Of a DNA stretch of 26,789 nt, positions 8,857-15,025 are shown piece after piece. The notes beneath the pieces were generated by a model that did not search any database, was not told the origin of the DNA, and worked only from the letters and a program-made list of their open reading frames with translations. The stretch's first letter is position 1; each line of letters starts with the position of its first letter. Position numbers and translations under genes: made by a program. This stretch comes from a virus, in IMG/VR virus record IMGVR_UViG_3300017960_000052, positions 1 to 26,789 of that record. The stretch is one strand, 5' to 3'.

Positions 8857-9098
8857 TGGCCACCCGTGAAGACCTACAAGACCTCCAGTCCGAGATGGTC
8901 TCCCTACTCCGGCAGAAGATCCGAGATGGGACGGCCACCGCCTCGGACCTGAAGGAGGCCAACTCCCTGCTCGGACGCAACGGGGTCCTCGCCCGGTCCT
9001 CCGACAGCGTAACCGAGCTCGCCGACGAACTGGCCGACGAGACGGGCGACTCCGGCCTCGAGAACCTGCCCCCGCCCGGGACCCACTACCACAACTAG
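8856..9098 (+). CDS. Terminase small subunit (TerS), gp18-like
   Basis: An 80-residue protein that should recognise viral DNA for packaging and work with TerL. The segment LLRQKIRDGTATASDLKEAN, followed by LLGRNGV (about residues 17-43), is the helical motif seen in T7 gp18-type small terminases, where a helix is followed by DGxATxxDLxxAxxxLxxNGI. T7 gp18 is 89 residues. The start is fixed by AAAGGAGG about 8 bases upstream, and the ATG overlaps the preceding stop as TGATG. The C-terminus is acidic and ends PPPGTHYHN. It is separated from TerL only by the small Acb2-like gene. Confidence 0.85.
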   Translation: MATREDLQDLQSEMVSLLRQKIRDGTATASDLKEANSLLGRNGVLARSSDSVTELADELADETGDSGLENLPPPGTHYHN

Positions 9099-9109
9099 GA
9101 GGAGAGCTC

Positions 9110-9331
9110 ATGCTCACCGACGAAGAGATCAGCGACCGAGTCAACTACCACACCCCCACGCCGAAGGGGGTCACCCGCCATGCGAAGCTGTCTGTCGCCG
9201 CAGAAGCCTTCATCCAGGAGATCAACAAGGTCGTCCCGGATGGCAGGGAGAAGAGTCTGGCGATCACCAACGCCGAACAGGCCAAGTTCTGGGCCAGCGC
9301 TGGTGTGGCCCGGAATCCAGACACGGTATAA
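9110..9331 (+). CDS. Acb2/Tad1-hairpin-type protein, predicted anti-CBASS cyclic-nucleotide sponge
   Basis: A 73-residue protein whose C-terminal half reads DGREKSLAITNAEQAKFWAS, followed by AGVARN (about residues 44-69). This matches the pattern I know for Acb2-family proteins, (S/G)REKSLAxTxLExAxxWANAxIARN, and the N-terminus with EEISDRVNYHTPTPKGV also fits (xxIxxRFxYHxPxxxQ). Acb2 proteins assemble as hexamers that sequester cyclic di- and trinucleotide signals, thereby blocking CBASS (and related) abortive defence. The gene has a strong AGGAGGAG before its ATG and lies between TerS and TerL, so it would be expressed late with them. The family call rests on motif recall; nucleotide specificity cannot be read here. 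Confidence 0.75.
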   Translation: MLTDEEISDRVNYHTPTPKGVTRHAKLSVAAEAFIQEINKVVPDGREKSLAITNAEQAKFWASAGVARNPDTV

Positions 9332-9343
9332 CAGGAGGCCCTG

Positions 9344-11134
9344 ATGGCCGAGTCCCCCAGCGAGAAGGCACGAGCCAAGAAGGAGTTCCGCGCCTTCCTC
9401 TACCTCATGTGGCGCTTCCTCCAGCTGCCCCCGCCCACCCGCTCCCAGCTCGCCTTCGCCGACTACCTTCAGTACGGCCCCAAGCGGAAGGTGCTCATGG
9501 CCTTCCGTGGCGTAGGGAAGTCCTGGGTCACCGCTGCCTACGTCATCTGGTGTCTGTGGAGGAACCCCCAGGAGAAGATCCTGATCGCCTCGGCCTCCGA
9601 GAAGCGGGCCGTGAAGTTCTCCTCCTTCGTCAAGCAGGTCCTCTTCGATTGGGAGATGGTGAAGGAGCTCCACCCCCGGTCCGGTCAGCGGAGCTCCATC
9701 CTCGCCTTCGACGTGGCCCCGGCCAAGCCCGCTCAGTCCATGTCGGTCATGTCCGTGGGCATCACCGGGCAGATGACGGGCGACCGTGCCCATCGGGTCA
9801 TCTTCGACGATGTGGAGGTCCCCAAGAACTCGGAGACCACCACCCAGCGAGAGAAGATCGGCGAGCTCGTCCGTGAGGCCGCCGCCCTCCTGGTCCCCGA
9901 CAAGGACCTCGAGGAGGGGTTCGAGACCGAGATCATCTACCTCGGGACTCCCCAGACCGAGGACACGCTCTACGTCAAACTGCCCGACCGTGGCTACTCC
10001 ATCCGCATCTGGCCGGCCCGCTACCCCGACCAGAAGATCCGGGACTCCTACGAAGCCCTGGGAGCGGAACTCTTCAAGGAGCTCCTCGACGACATGGAAG
10101 CGGGGGCCCGAGAGGGAGACCCCACCGACCCCGCCCGATTCGACGAGACCGACCTCCTCGAGCGGGCCAAGGAGTACGGCCCCGTCGGGTGGCAGCTCCA
10201 GTTCATGCTGAACCCCAGCCTGAGTGATGCCGAGCGCTACCCGCTGAAGCTCCGAGACCTCGTGGTCGCCGCCTTCGACCATGAGCTCGTCCCCAACAAG
10301 ATCGTCTGGTCTGGAGACCGGGAGTACACAGCGGAGGATCTAGTCTCCGTTGGGCTCTCGGGGGACAAGTTCCAGCGCCGCATGGTGGTCCGAGACTCCG
10401 ACGGCATCGAGGCGGGCGGCTACGCCCCCTTCGTCGGGGGACTCCTGACCGTTGACCCTTCGGGACGCGGCAAGGACTCCACCTCCTGGAACGTGACCAA
10501 GGTCCTCAACGGACAGATCTTCCTGGTCGCCAAGGGCCGCTTCCGCGGGGACGGCTACTCGGACACGGTCCTCGCCGGCCTCGCCCAGAAGTACGTCACC
10601 TACGGGTGCAACGCCGTCCGCATCGAGTCCAACTTCGGTGACGGCATGTTCACCCGCCTGCTCTCCCCGCACTTCGCCAAGGTGACCGGGAGGGGCCTCG
10701 ACCCCGAGGACGTCGACTTCAAGAACATGGGCATCCAGAAGGAGGCCCGGATCATCGACACCCTCGAGCCCGTGATGGCCCAGCACAAGCTGATCATCCA
10801 CGAGGATGTGGTCCGAGAGGACTACGACAAGGCCCCTCGAGAGGACCCCGATCGGCGCCACCACATGCTGTTCCACCAGATGACCCGGATCACCCGCGAC
10901 CGGGGCGCCCTGAAGTTCGACGATGACCTCGACTGCCTCGCCATGGCTGTCCACTACCACATGGAGGCCATCGGGAAGGACATCGACGAGGAGGTCCGGC
11001 AGCGGCGAGAGGACGCCCTCGACGCCGAGCTCAAGGCTTTCTCCGACGCCTACCATGCCGAGCACGGGATTCCTGTGCAGAACCGGACGTGGGGAGCTCA
11101 GGGAGGTGCGCTGGGACGGATGGGGTATCGCTAG
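9344..11134 (+). CDS. Terminase large subunit (TerL), gp19-like
   Basis: This 596-residue packaging motor (ATPase plus nuclease) matches T7 gp19 (586) along its length. The Walker A motif is FRGVGKS at residues 54-60, and Walker B is VIFDDVE at 152-158. FDVAPAKPAQSMSVMSVGIT (from about 122) and YLGTPQTEDTLY (about 202) are gp19 signatures. The RNase H-like nuclease half has LLTVDPSGRGKD with Asp371, AVRIESNFGDG with Glu428 and FDDDLDCLAMAVHYH with Asp526-530, the three acidic clusters expected for metal binding. The start has CAGGAGG just upstream. It is the last plus-strand gene before the long noncoding region, as in T7. Confidence 0.95.
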   Translation: MAESPSEKARAKKEFRAFLYLMWRFLQLPPPTRSQLAFADYLQYGPKRKVLMAFRGVGKSWVTAAYVIWCLWRNPQEKILIASASEKRAVKFSSFVKQVLFDWEMVKELHPRSGQRSSILAFDVAPAKPAQSMSVMSVGITGQMTGDRAHRVIFDDVEVPKNSETTTQREKIGELVREAAALLVPDKDLEEGFETEIIYLGTPQTEDTLYVKLPDRGYSIRIWPARYPDQKIRDSYEALGAELFKELLDDMEAGAREGDPTDPARFDETDLLERAKEYGPVGWQLQFMLNPSLSDAERYPLKLRDLVVAAFDHELVPNKIVWSGDREYTAEDLVSVGLSGDKFQRRMVVRDSDGIEAGGYAPFVGGLLTVDPSGRGKDSTSWNVTKVLNGQIFLVAKGRFRGDGYSDTVLAGLAQKYVTYGCNAVRIESNFGDGMFTRLLSPHFAKVTGRGLDPEDVDFKNMGIQKEARIIDTLEPVMAQHKLIIHEDVVREDYDKAPREDPDRRHHMLFHQMTRITRDRGALKFDDDLDCLAMAVHYHMEAIGKDIDEEVRQRREDALDAELKAFSDAYHAEHGIPVQNRTWGAQGGALGRMGYR

Positions 11135-11141
11135 TCGGGCC

Positions 11142-11351
11142 CTACTCGAGAACCCGAGGGTTCTTGGCTGCGTGCTTCAGCTCCTCGAGCAGTTCCTGTG
11201 CCCTCGCCTCATTCTCCACCTGATCCGCTGCGTCTTCAGCGAGCCAGTCCGTGGAGTCTAGGGCGGGGGCGGGATCAGGGGAACAGGCGGTGATCGCGAG
11301 GAGGAGGGTGAGGAGGAGTAGGTGGAATGGTTGGGGCTGGATCAGGGGCAT
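11142..11351 (-). CDS. Small lipoprotein, minus strand
   Basis: A 69-residue protein and the only convincing minus-strand gene in the window. It has a lipoprotein signal: a Leu-rich hydrophobic core (about residues 9-19) ending in the lipobox ITAC with Cys23, followed by Ser at +2, which in Gram-negatives favours the outer membrane. The mature part is about 47 residues, acidic and helical (ENEARAQELLEELKHAAKN). On the minus strand CGGAGG lies about 8 bases before the ATG at 11351. It converges with TerL. Phage-encoded small outer-membrane lipoproteins often block receptors or alter the host surface, but that function is only a guess here. Confidence 0.65.
   Translation of the reverse strand: MPLIQPQPFHLLLLTLLLAITACSPDPAPALDSTDWLAEDAADQVENEARAQELLEELKHAAKNPRVLE
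11149..11164. terminator. Short hairpin between converging genes
   Basis: AGAACCC and GGGTTCT form a 6-7 bp stem with a very small loop just after the TerL stop codon, at the 3' end of the minus-strand lipoprotein gene. Such symmetric hairpins between converging genes can end transcription in both directions. There is only a weak T-run on the plus side (TTCTTGG), so the call is tentative. Confidence 0.3.
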
Positions 11352-11470
11352 GGTTGGGGCCTCCGTTGGGGTATGGGCGGAGAGTGTACACCGCTCGATC
11401 TGATCAGCATTTCCGAAGACCCAAACGCATACTCTCGCCGCGCGCGTTCCCCCCGGTGGGGGTGGGCCTC

Positions 11471-11690
11471 GGCGTGCGTGTGCGCGCGTGCGCGTGACGC
11501 GGGCGGGCGCGTGCGGGCGTGCGTGCGGGCGCGTGTGTGCGCGTGCGGGCGTGCGTGTGTGCGCGTGCGGGCGCGTTACGCGCGCTGGCGGGCGCGTGCG
11601 CGCGTGTGTAGCCGCTAGGGGCTCGCAGTGGTGGGGGAACTACCAGCGCGGGCGCGTGCGTGCGTGCGTGCGCGCGTGCGCGGGGGTGGG
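11471..11690. repeat. Low-complexity GCGTGC tract
   Basis: The plus strand here consists almost only of G, C and T in alternating purine-pyrimidine order, built from variants of GCGTGC, GTGTGC and GCGGGC. One 20-base unit, CGTGTGTGCGCGTGCGGGCG, occurs exactly twice at 11532-11551 and 11554-11573. A second patch with GCGTGCGTGCGTGCGCGCG lies at 11652-11676 after a short break around 11610-11645. Nothing in it has coding character: frames are open only because stop codons cannot form. Alternating CG/TG runs can adopt Z-DNA. Its place after TerL suggests a link to genome ends or to replication. Confidence 0.8.
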
Positions 11691-11739
11691 CGCAGCTGCC
11701 ACGCCCGTCCGCCTAGCTCGCGAGCCCGATCCGACAGCC

Positions 11740-11763
11740 GTCCGCCATGGGGCGGGCCTTTTG
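11740..11763 (+). terminator. Rho-independent terminator
   Basis: GTCCGCC and GGCGGGC form a 7-bp stem (one T-G pair) around the tetraloop ATGG, followed at once by CTTTTG. This is the best intrinsic terminator in the window. It is oriented to stop rightward transcription coming through TerL and the GC tract, before the early region begins. Confidence 0.55.
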
Positions 11764-12266
11764 TCGATACCGGCCCGACTCTATGCATACCCCGAAGTCA
11801 AACCCAAGGCCCCGCTGGCCACGCCCCTAGGCGCATTTTCTTTATGAGCAATTCCAGGGGGTTACGACCGATTGTCACCCTCCGACCAAAAATACCCGTT
11901 GACTATGGGCGTCGAATGCCGAACCATTGGGACATCGCGAGGGCGACCCAGCCCCGCGACCATACGACAGCCCCCGGATAACCGGGCGATGCGAGTCGAG
12001 GCAACGCGGACTCCACATCCGCGCCGGTTACGGAGCCTCGCACGACCCACCGGCGGACACGAGAGCCGGACACCCGAGGGCAGCGGAACGGCCCGGGGGT
12101 GTGAAACCCGACACGCGGCTAACGCGGGGATCGGAGGGGGCCCGAAGGCATCGCGCCGCGGGTACGGATACGAGGCGCACCGATTCCGGCTCCGTCTCGA
12201 TTGAGTGTGTTCCAAGCGATCGGTCCGAGTGTGACGGGTGACGGCGCGGGAACGAAACGAAACGAC

Positions 12267-12413
12267 GGCAAGCGGCCCGCGCTAGTGGGCAGCAAGCTAG
12301 GACCCTCGCCCGGTCCCCACGCGAGTCCGCGAGTCCTGCGTCCACGAGACGAGGCCGGACGGCACGGGACCATAGGGGCGGGGTAGCGCGTCCACCGACG
12401 CGGGCCGCTTGCC
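12267..12413. repeat. 15-bp inverted repeat, outer pair
   Basis: GGCAAGCGGCCCGCG at 12267-12281 is the exact reverse complement of CGCGGGCCGCTTGCC at 12399-12413. The similarity extends weakly outwards, since AACGAAACGAAACGAC precedes the left arm and TTTCGTTTTAG follows the right arm. The part CCGCTTGCC is repeated directly at 12473-12481, next to the second inverted repeat. The arms enclose about 117 bases without coding signals. Confidence 0.7.
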
Positions 12414-12504
12414 TTTCGTTTTAGTGCTAGGCGCGTCTTTCGATGAGCGGGGCCAAAGCGCCCGTAAGACTACCGCTTGCCGCGTCTAGCACTGAAACGA
12501 AAGG
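12412..12504. repeat. 24-bp near-perfect inverted repeat before the first early gene
   Basis: CCTTTCGTTTTAGTGCTAGG (start of the left arm, 12412-12435) pairs with the right arm at 12481-12504, which ends ACTGAAACGAAAGG. Twenty-two of 24 positions are complementary, and the loop is 45 bases. The right arm ends in AAAGG, which is part of the ribosome-binding site AAAGGGGA of the first early gene (ATG at 12513). The structure could therefore affect its translation as well as act as a protein-binding or processing site. Confidence 0.75.
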
Positions 12505-12512
12505 GGACCGAT

Positions 12513-12713
12513 ATGAGCTGCGACTATTTCGACCTAGGGACCGATGGGGCGCCCGCGTGGCACCGCATCGCGGAGGCTGCCGGGGAGCTGCTTTTGGATG
12601 CGGGGAATCTTGACCGCGCAATCTCGCGAGCCGAGACGATGGCCGCACGGCACAAGGACACCGACGGGCGCGACTTCTACGAGGCCGCGGCCGCTTGCTT
12701 GAGGGGGATGTGA
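12513..12713 (+). CDS. Hypothetical early protein (66 aa)
   Basis: This is the first gene of the early block. Its 66 residues are helical and Ala-rich with an acidic start (MSCDYFDLGTDG), and no family is recognised. The ATG at 12513 is preceded by AAAGGGGA at a normal distance; an ATG at 12477 in the same frame lies inside the inverted repeat and lacks a ribosome-binding site. Its stop overlaps the next start as TGATG, so the two genes are probably translated together. By position it corresponds to the first T7 early genes, which often counter host functions. Confidence 0.65.
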   Translation: MSCDYFDLGTDGAPAWHRIAEAAGELLLDAGNLDRAISRAETMAARHKDTDGRDFYEAAAACLRGM

Positions 12714-13114
12714 TGAGGGTTAGGGCAACTCAGCCGGTGAAATTCCGGCATCACGATGGTACGGCGGGACGCATCGGTAACGCGATCCACATCGCTAATC
12801 CACACGATAAGACGTGGCACAGTCACCGCTTCCTATTCCAATTCGGGGCGATCGGCACGACATATGTACTTGTGTACGAAAACGAGCCCTGCGCCGCATT
12901 GGAAGAAGCCGCGGGGTTTCTCCTTGACGCTGGCTGGTTCGGGCACATCACCCCACACGAGGCGCCCCAAGACGCACTAGGGTGCGACTGCGCCGACCCC
13001 TACGAGTGCGAGGCCCATACCTACACCGAATCCGGCTGGCTCACATCGTGGGAATGGACGTTAATCGAGGACCCAACGAACGCCGAGCTGCGCGCCATCC
13101 ATCACAACAGCTAG
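12713..13114 (+). CDS. Hypothetical early protein (133 aa)
   Basis: A soluble protein of 133 residues with no recognised family. The N-terminal half is beta-like with several His residues (KFRHHDGTAG, HIANPHDKTWHSHRF). The C-terminal half has a cysteine group, GCDCADPYECEAH, which might bind metal, and ends with an acidic, Trp-containing stretch. The start ATG at 12713 overlaps the preceding stop and has GAGGGGG about 6 bases upstream, preferred over an in-frame TTG at 12695. It is followed by a 33-base spacer that holds a small repeated leader element. Confidence 0.65.
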   Translation: MRVRATQPVKFRHHDGTAGRIGNAIHIANPHDKTWHSHRFLFQFGAIGTTYVLVYENEPCAALEEAAGFLLDAGWFGHITPHEAPQDALGCDCADPYECEAHTYTESGWLTSWEWTLIEDPTNAELRAIHHNS

Positions 13115-13119
13115 AACGA

Positions 13120-13140
13120 GTGGCCATAGCCACAGGAGGA
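13120..13140 (+). promoter_or_regulatory. Repeated leader element with ribosome-binding site, copy 1
   Basis: GGCCATAGCCACAGGAGGA lies just before the gene at 13148. GTGGC and GCCAC form a 5-bp stem with loop CATA directly ahead of the Shine-Dalgarno AGGAGGA. A nearly identical copy (GGCCATAGCCACGGAGGA) precedes the gene at 15026. Confidence 0.5.
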
Positions 13141-13147
13141 CCGGTAC

Positions 13148-13447
13148 ATGATCTACACCACACCCGACGGCTACACGCTGCGAGTCTTCTCCAGCATGTA
13201 CATCGACTGGGGCCTGTCCATCGACGGGCCGAACGGGGAGGAGCTGTTCTACAGCCCCCACGCGCTGAGTATCGAGTCCTACGGGCTCAAGCCAGCCGCC
13301 CGCTTCGACTCCTGGGAGGACGCGGAAGAGGCATTCAACAACGGCCAGAGCGATGCGATCGAGGACTGGACCCACGAGGACTGGACCGAGTGCTTGGAGA
13401 GCGAGGCGTGGGAGCTGATCGAGGCATTCGTGCCGGAGGAGGACTGA
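13148..13447 (+). CDS. Hypothetical acidic early protein (99 aa)
   Basis: A strongly acidic 99-residue protein without a recognised family. The first half is beta-like (YTLRVFSSMYIDWGLSIDG), and the second half is rich in Trp, Glu and Asp (WTHEDWTECLESEAWELIEA). Strong negative charge is common in phage proteins that mimic DNA or bind basic host proteins, but nothing specific supports that here. The start is fixed by AGGAGGA at 13134-13140. The gene ends in codons for PEED whose bases GGAGGAGGAC also serve as the ribosome-binding site of the next gene, 3 bases after the stop. Confidence 0.65.
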   Translation: MIYTTPDGYTLRVFSSMYIDWGLSIDGPNGEELFYSPHALSIESYGLKPAARFDSWEDAEEAFNNGQSDAIEDWTHEDWTECLESEAWELIEAFVPEED

Positions 13448-13450
13448 GAC

Positions 13451-13765
13451 ATGGCAAGCGAGTACACCCTAGAAACCTACACGCACGAGGACGTTGAGTG
13501 GCTGGCTGAAGGCCACCGCGTCCGGCTGGTCTACGACGTGCACTACCAGACCGTTGGCTCCTACGCCTACGACACGGAAGAGGAAACCAAGGAGGCCGAG
13601 GACTACGAAATCGCGCAGCTCGAAAAACACGAGTGGGTCGCCCTGGGCCGTATCGAAGAAAAACCCTGCAACGGCGAGTGTGGCGGGTGGATCGTCGTAG
13701 ACAGCCTGTGGGGCATCGTCGTGGACAACACCGCAGAGGGATACCAGGAGGCAGCCACGCTATGA
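13451..13765 (+). CDS. Hypothetical early protein (104 aa)
   Basis: A 104-residue acidic protein, unrecognised. The N-terminal part has the pattern YTLETYTHEDVEWLAEGHRV followed by a beta-rich stretch; near residues 78-84 there is PCNGECGGW, a small Cys pair, then a beta-hairpin-like GWIVVDSLWGIVVDN. The start uses the ribosome-binding bases in the 3' end of the previous gene (GGAGGAGGACTGAGACATG junction). Its stop overlaps the next start as ATGA, so it is translationally coupled on both sides. Confidence 0.65.
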   Translation: MASEYTLETYTHEDVEWLAEGHRVRLVYDVHYQTVGSYAYDTEEETKEAEDYEIAQLEKHEWVALGRIEEKPCNGECGGWIVVDSLWGIVVDNTAEGYQEAATL

Positions 13766-14058
13766 GCGAGTACATCAGCTTCGACCCCTTCTACTTCGAC
13801 CCGGACGAGGACGTGGAAATGTCCGACCGGACGTGCTGGTCGGTCTACGGGTCCGACGTCCAAGGCGCGGGGCGCTTCGGACTGCACTACGGGGACGCCG
13901 AATCGTGGGAGTGCCTGCGATTCCTCTGCGACGAGCCAGAGGAAGACACCGGCTACGACAACACCACCCCAGGCGGAGCCTTCTGGCTGCCGACCTACTC
14001 CGAGGCGTACCCGTGGCTGGGCTGGGTTCACTTCCACCGCGGAGGGCTGGACGTATGA
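13762..14058 (+). CDS. Hypothetical early protein (98 aa)
   Basis: A 98-residue acidic, aromatic-rich protein (FDPFYFDPDEDVEMSDRTCW at the N-terminus; PTYSEAYPWLGWVHFHRGGL at the C-terminus), with no recognised family. It begins at an ATG overlapping the previous stop (ATGA) and has CAGGAGG about 10 bases upstream. Its stop again overlaps the following start as ATGA. The composition, with many Asp, Glu, Tyr and Trp, matches its neighbours, which suggests a set of small proteins of similar origin. Confidence 0.65.
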   Translation: MSEYISFDPFYFDPDEDVEMSDRTCWSVYGSDVQGAGRFGLHYGDAESWECLRFLCDEPEEDTGYDNTTPGGAFWLPTYSEAYPWLGWVHFHRGGLDV

Positions 14059-14165
14059 CCAGCGGACGCACCCTCATCCTACTACTCGCCTTCCTCGTCG
14101 GCTTCTACGCCGAGTGCCGGGAGATCGAGGGCACCACCTACGAACCGCCTTGCTGGGAGGACTGA
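14055..14165 (+). CDS. Membrane or exported micropeptide (36 aa)
   Basis: A 36-residue peptide with a short basic start, a hydrophobic core (about residues 6-18, LILLLAFLVGFYA), and a polar tail with two Cys (ECREIEG...PPCWED). It may be a single-span membrane peptide or a secreted peptide with a signal-like N-terminus. The start overlaps the preceding stop (ATGA), and GGAGGG lies about 8 bases upstream. The last codons (CWED) carry the GGGAGGAC that serves the next gene. Real coding is supported by coupling and by the uncharged core; its function is unknown. Confidence 0.55.
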   Translation: MTSGRTLILLLAFLVGFYAECREIEGTTYEPPCWED

Positions 14166-14168
14166 GAC

Positions 14169-14408
14169 ATGCCGCACCATCGCCCTATGCCGGACCACAG
14201 AGAGCGTGAGGCTCACCAGCTCTACGACGCAGCCCTCACACTACTCGCCTTCGGTGGAGTCTTCGACCGGGGAGCGTGCGCCGACGTTGCCGAGTGGCTC
14301 CGCCTCGAACGGGACAGAGGACCGGGGTACGACACGGATGAGGCCAATGAGGCCGAACTACACGAGGCCCTTATCTCCTTCTTCGAGAACGAAGCGCGGG
14401 GAGGATGA
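14169..14408 (+). CDS. Hypothetical early protein (79 aa)
   Basis: A small helical protein of 79 residues with a His/Arg-rich start and an acidic C-terminal half (DTDEANEAELHEALISFFEN). No family is recognised. Its ATG lies 3 bases after the previous stop and uses the shared junction GGGAGGACTGAGACATG. Its end, GGGGAGGATGA, provides the ribosome-binding site for the GTG-started micropeptide that follows. Confidence 0.6.
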   Translation: MPHHRPMPDHREREAHQLYDAALTLLAFGGVFDRGACADVAEWLRLERDRGPGYDTDEANEAELHEALISFFENEARGG

Positions 14409-14411
14409 ACA

Positions 14412-14516
14412 GTGAAGGTCGTTGTCTGGGACGGGCGGGTGTACCTCGTCCAATCCAACGGCATCGTGAGAGATATCACCATCAACAGCCCGGAGTTGCC
14501 GGGCATGGAGGACTAA
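14412..14516 (+). CDS. Micropeptide (34 aa), GTG start
   Basis: This is a 34-residue reading frame starting with GTG at 14412, directly after GGGGAGGATGAACA and filling the gap between two genes. The product reads as a small beta-hairpin (KVVVWDGRVYLVQSNGIVRD) with a short tail ending in GMED. Its last codons GGAGGACTAAGAC form the same junction type used for several genes here, feeding the ardA start 3 bases later. That fit on both sides is the main argument that it is translated. Confidence 0.5.
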   Translation: MKVVVWDGRVYLVQSNGIVRDITINSPELPGMED

Positions 14517-14519
14517 GAC

Positions 14520-15002
14520 ATGACCGACAAGAGACGAGTATTCCTGGCACCCTTCGCCCACCCGCTGGCTGGCCGCTGGGTGGACGCCTGCGATGCCGAG
14601 GAGGAGCTGGAGAGGCTCCAGGAGAAGTGGGGCGACGTGGACTTCGGGGCGATGGACTCCGAGGGGTTCGGGGGAGTGGTGAACGAGTACACCAGTGTGG
14701 AGGACATCCTCGCGCTGGACGAGGCCATCGAGCAGCACGGAGACAGCTTCGTGGCCTTCCTCCGGTTCAACGGGGGACCAGCCGCACAGTGGACAGTCGA
14801 GGACGCGGTGGCGCAGTACGAGGAGGAGTACGTCGGCCAGTACGATTCCACCCTGGACTTCGCCGAGGAGGTAGTCGATAGCTACGGCTACCTCGACGCG
14901 ATGCCCGAAAGCCTCCGCTCCTACTTCGACTATGCCGCCTTCGCCCGAGACCTGATGATGGACCACTACGAGCAGGACGGGTTCTACTTCCGGTTCTGCT
15001 AA
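14520..15002 (+). CDS. ardA: ArdA-like antirestriction protein
   Basis: A 160-residue acidic protein matching the ArdA family, which mimics bent B-form DNA and inhibits type I restriction-modification enzymes. Recognisable features: GRWVDACDAEEELERLQEKW (about residues 18-37) corresponds to the ArdA first domain; DSEGFGG and EYTSVEDILALDEAIEQHGD (about 45-75) to the second; and QYDSTLDFAEEVVDSYGYLD, followed by YFDYAAFARDLMMD (about 116-150), to the conserved C-terminal domain. The usual length is 160-190. It lies in the early block, where T7 carries Ocr (gene 0.3), another DNA mimic. The start has GGAGGAC 8 bases upstream. Confidence 0.9.
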   Translation: MTDKRRVFLAPFAHPLAGRWVDACDAEEELERLQEKWGDVDFGAMDSEGFGGVVNEYTSVEDILALDEAIEQHGDSFVAFLRFNGGPAAQWTVEDAVAQYEEEYVGQYDSTLDFAEEVVDSYGYLDAMPESLRSYFDYAAFARDLMMDHYEQDGFYFRFC

Positions 15003-15022
15003 GGGGCCATAGCCACGGAGGA
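15003..15022 (+). promoter_or_regulatory. Repeated leader element with ribosome-binding site, copy 2
   Basis: GGCCATAGCCACGGAGGA lies in the 23-base gap after ardA, just before the gene at 15026. It differs from the copy at 13120-13140 by a few bases, mainly in front of the Shine-Dalgarno sequence. Confidence 0.5.
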
Positions 15023-15025
15023 ACT

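Larger units (their letters stand above)
11764..12512. other. Noncoding region upstream of the early genes, likely near the genome end
   Basis: No convincing gene is visible in these roughly 750 bases. Frames open on both strands have no Shine-Dalgarno sequences and read as Arg/Pro/Ser-rich strings. A perfect minus-35-like TTGACT lies at 11899-11904, with only a weak minus-10 candidate (AACCAT at 11922-11927), in one of the few AT-richer patches, so an early host promoter is possible but unproven. The right part contains two long inverted repeats described separately. In T7 the left terminal repeat and early promoters sit in the corresponding place, between the TerL end and the first early gene. 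Confidence 0.6.

Noticed and set aside
9095-10282. Long minus-strand frame under TerL
   Set aside because: Same antisense effect as above; the plus strand carries conserved Walker motifs, and no ribosome-binding site supports the reverse frame.
11471-11690. CRISPR array or telomere-like repeat reading of the GCGTGC tract
   Set aside because: The units are irregular and without unique spacers, so it is low-complexity sequence rather than an array.
11990-12042. tRNA-like fold: TGCGAG/CTCGCA outer stem and a perfect GCGGA-CTCCACA-TCCGC stem-loop with CCA in anticodon position
   Set aside because: The space for D- and T-arms is too short, there is no TTCRA T-loop, and position 37 would be a pyrimidine. 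It may be a remnant or chance structure, not a working tRNA.
11322-12241. Several overlapping open frames in the 11.3-12.2 kb region on both strands
   Set aside because: They read as Arg/Ala/Val/Cys or Arg/Pro/Ser repeats created by GC-rich sequence, overlap each other in all frames and lack ribosome-binding sites.
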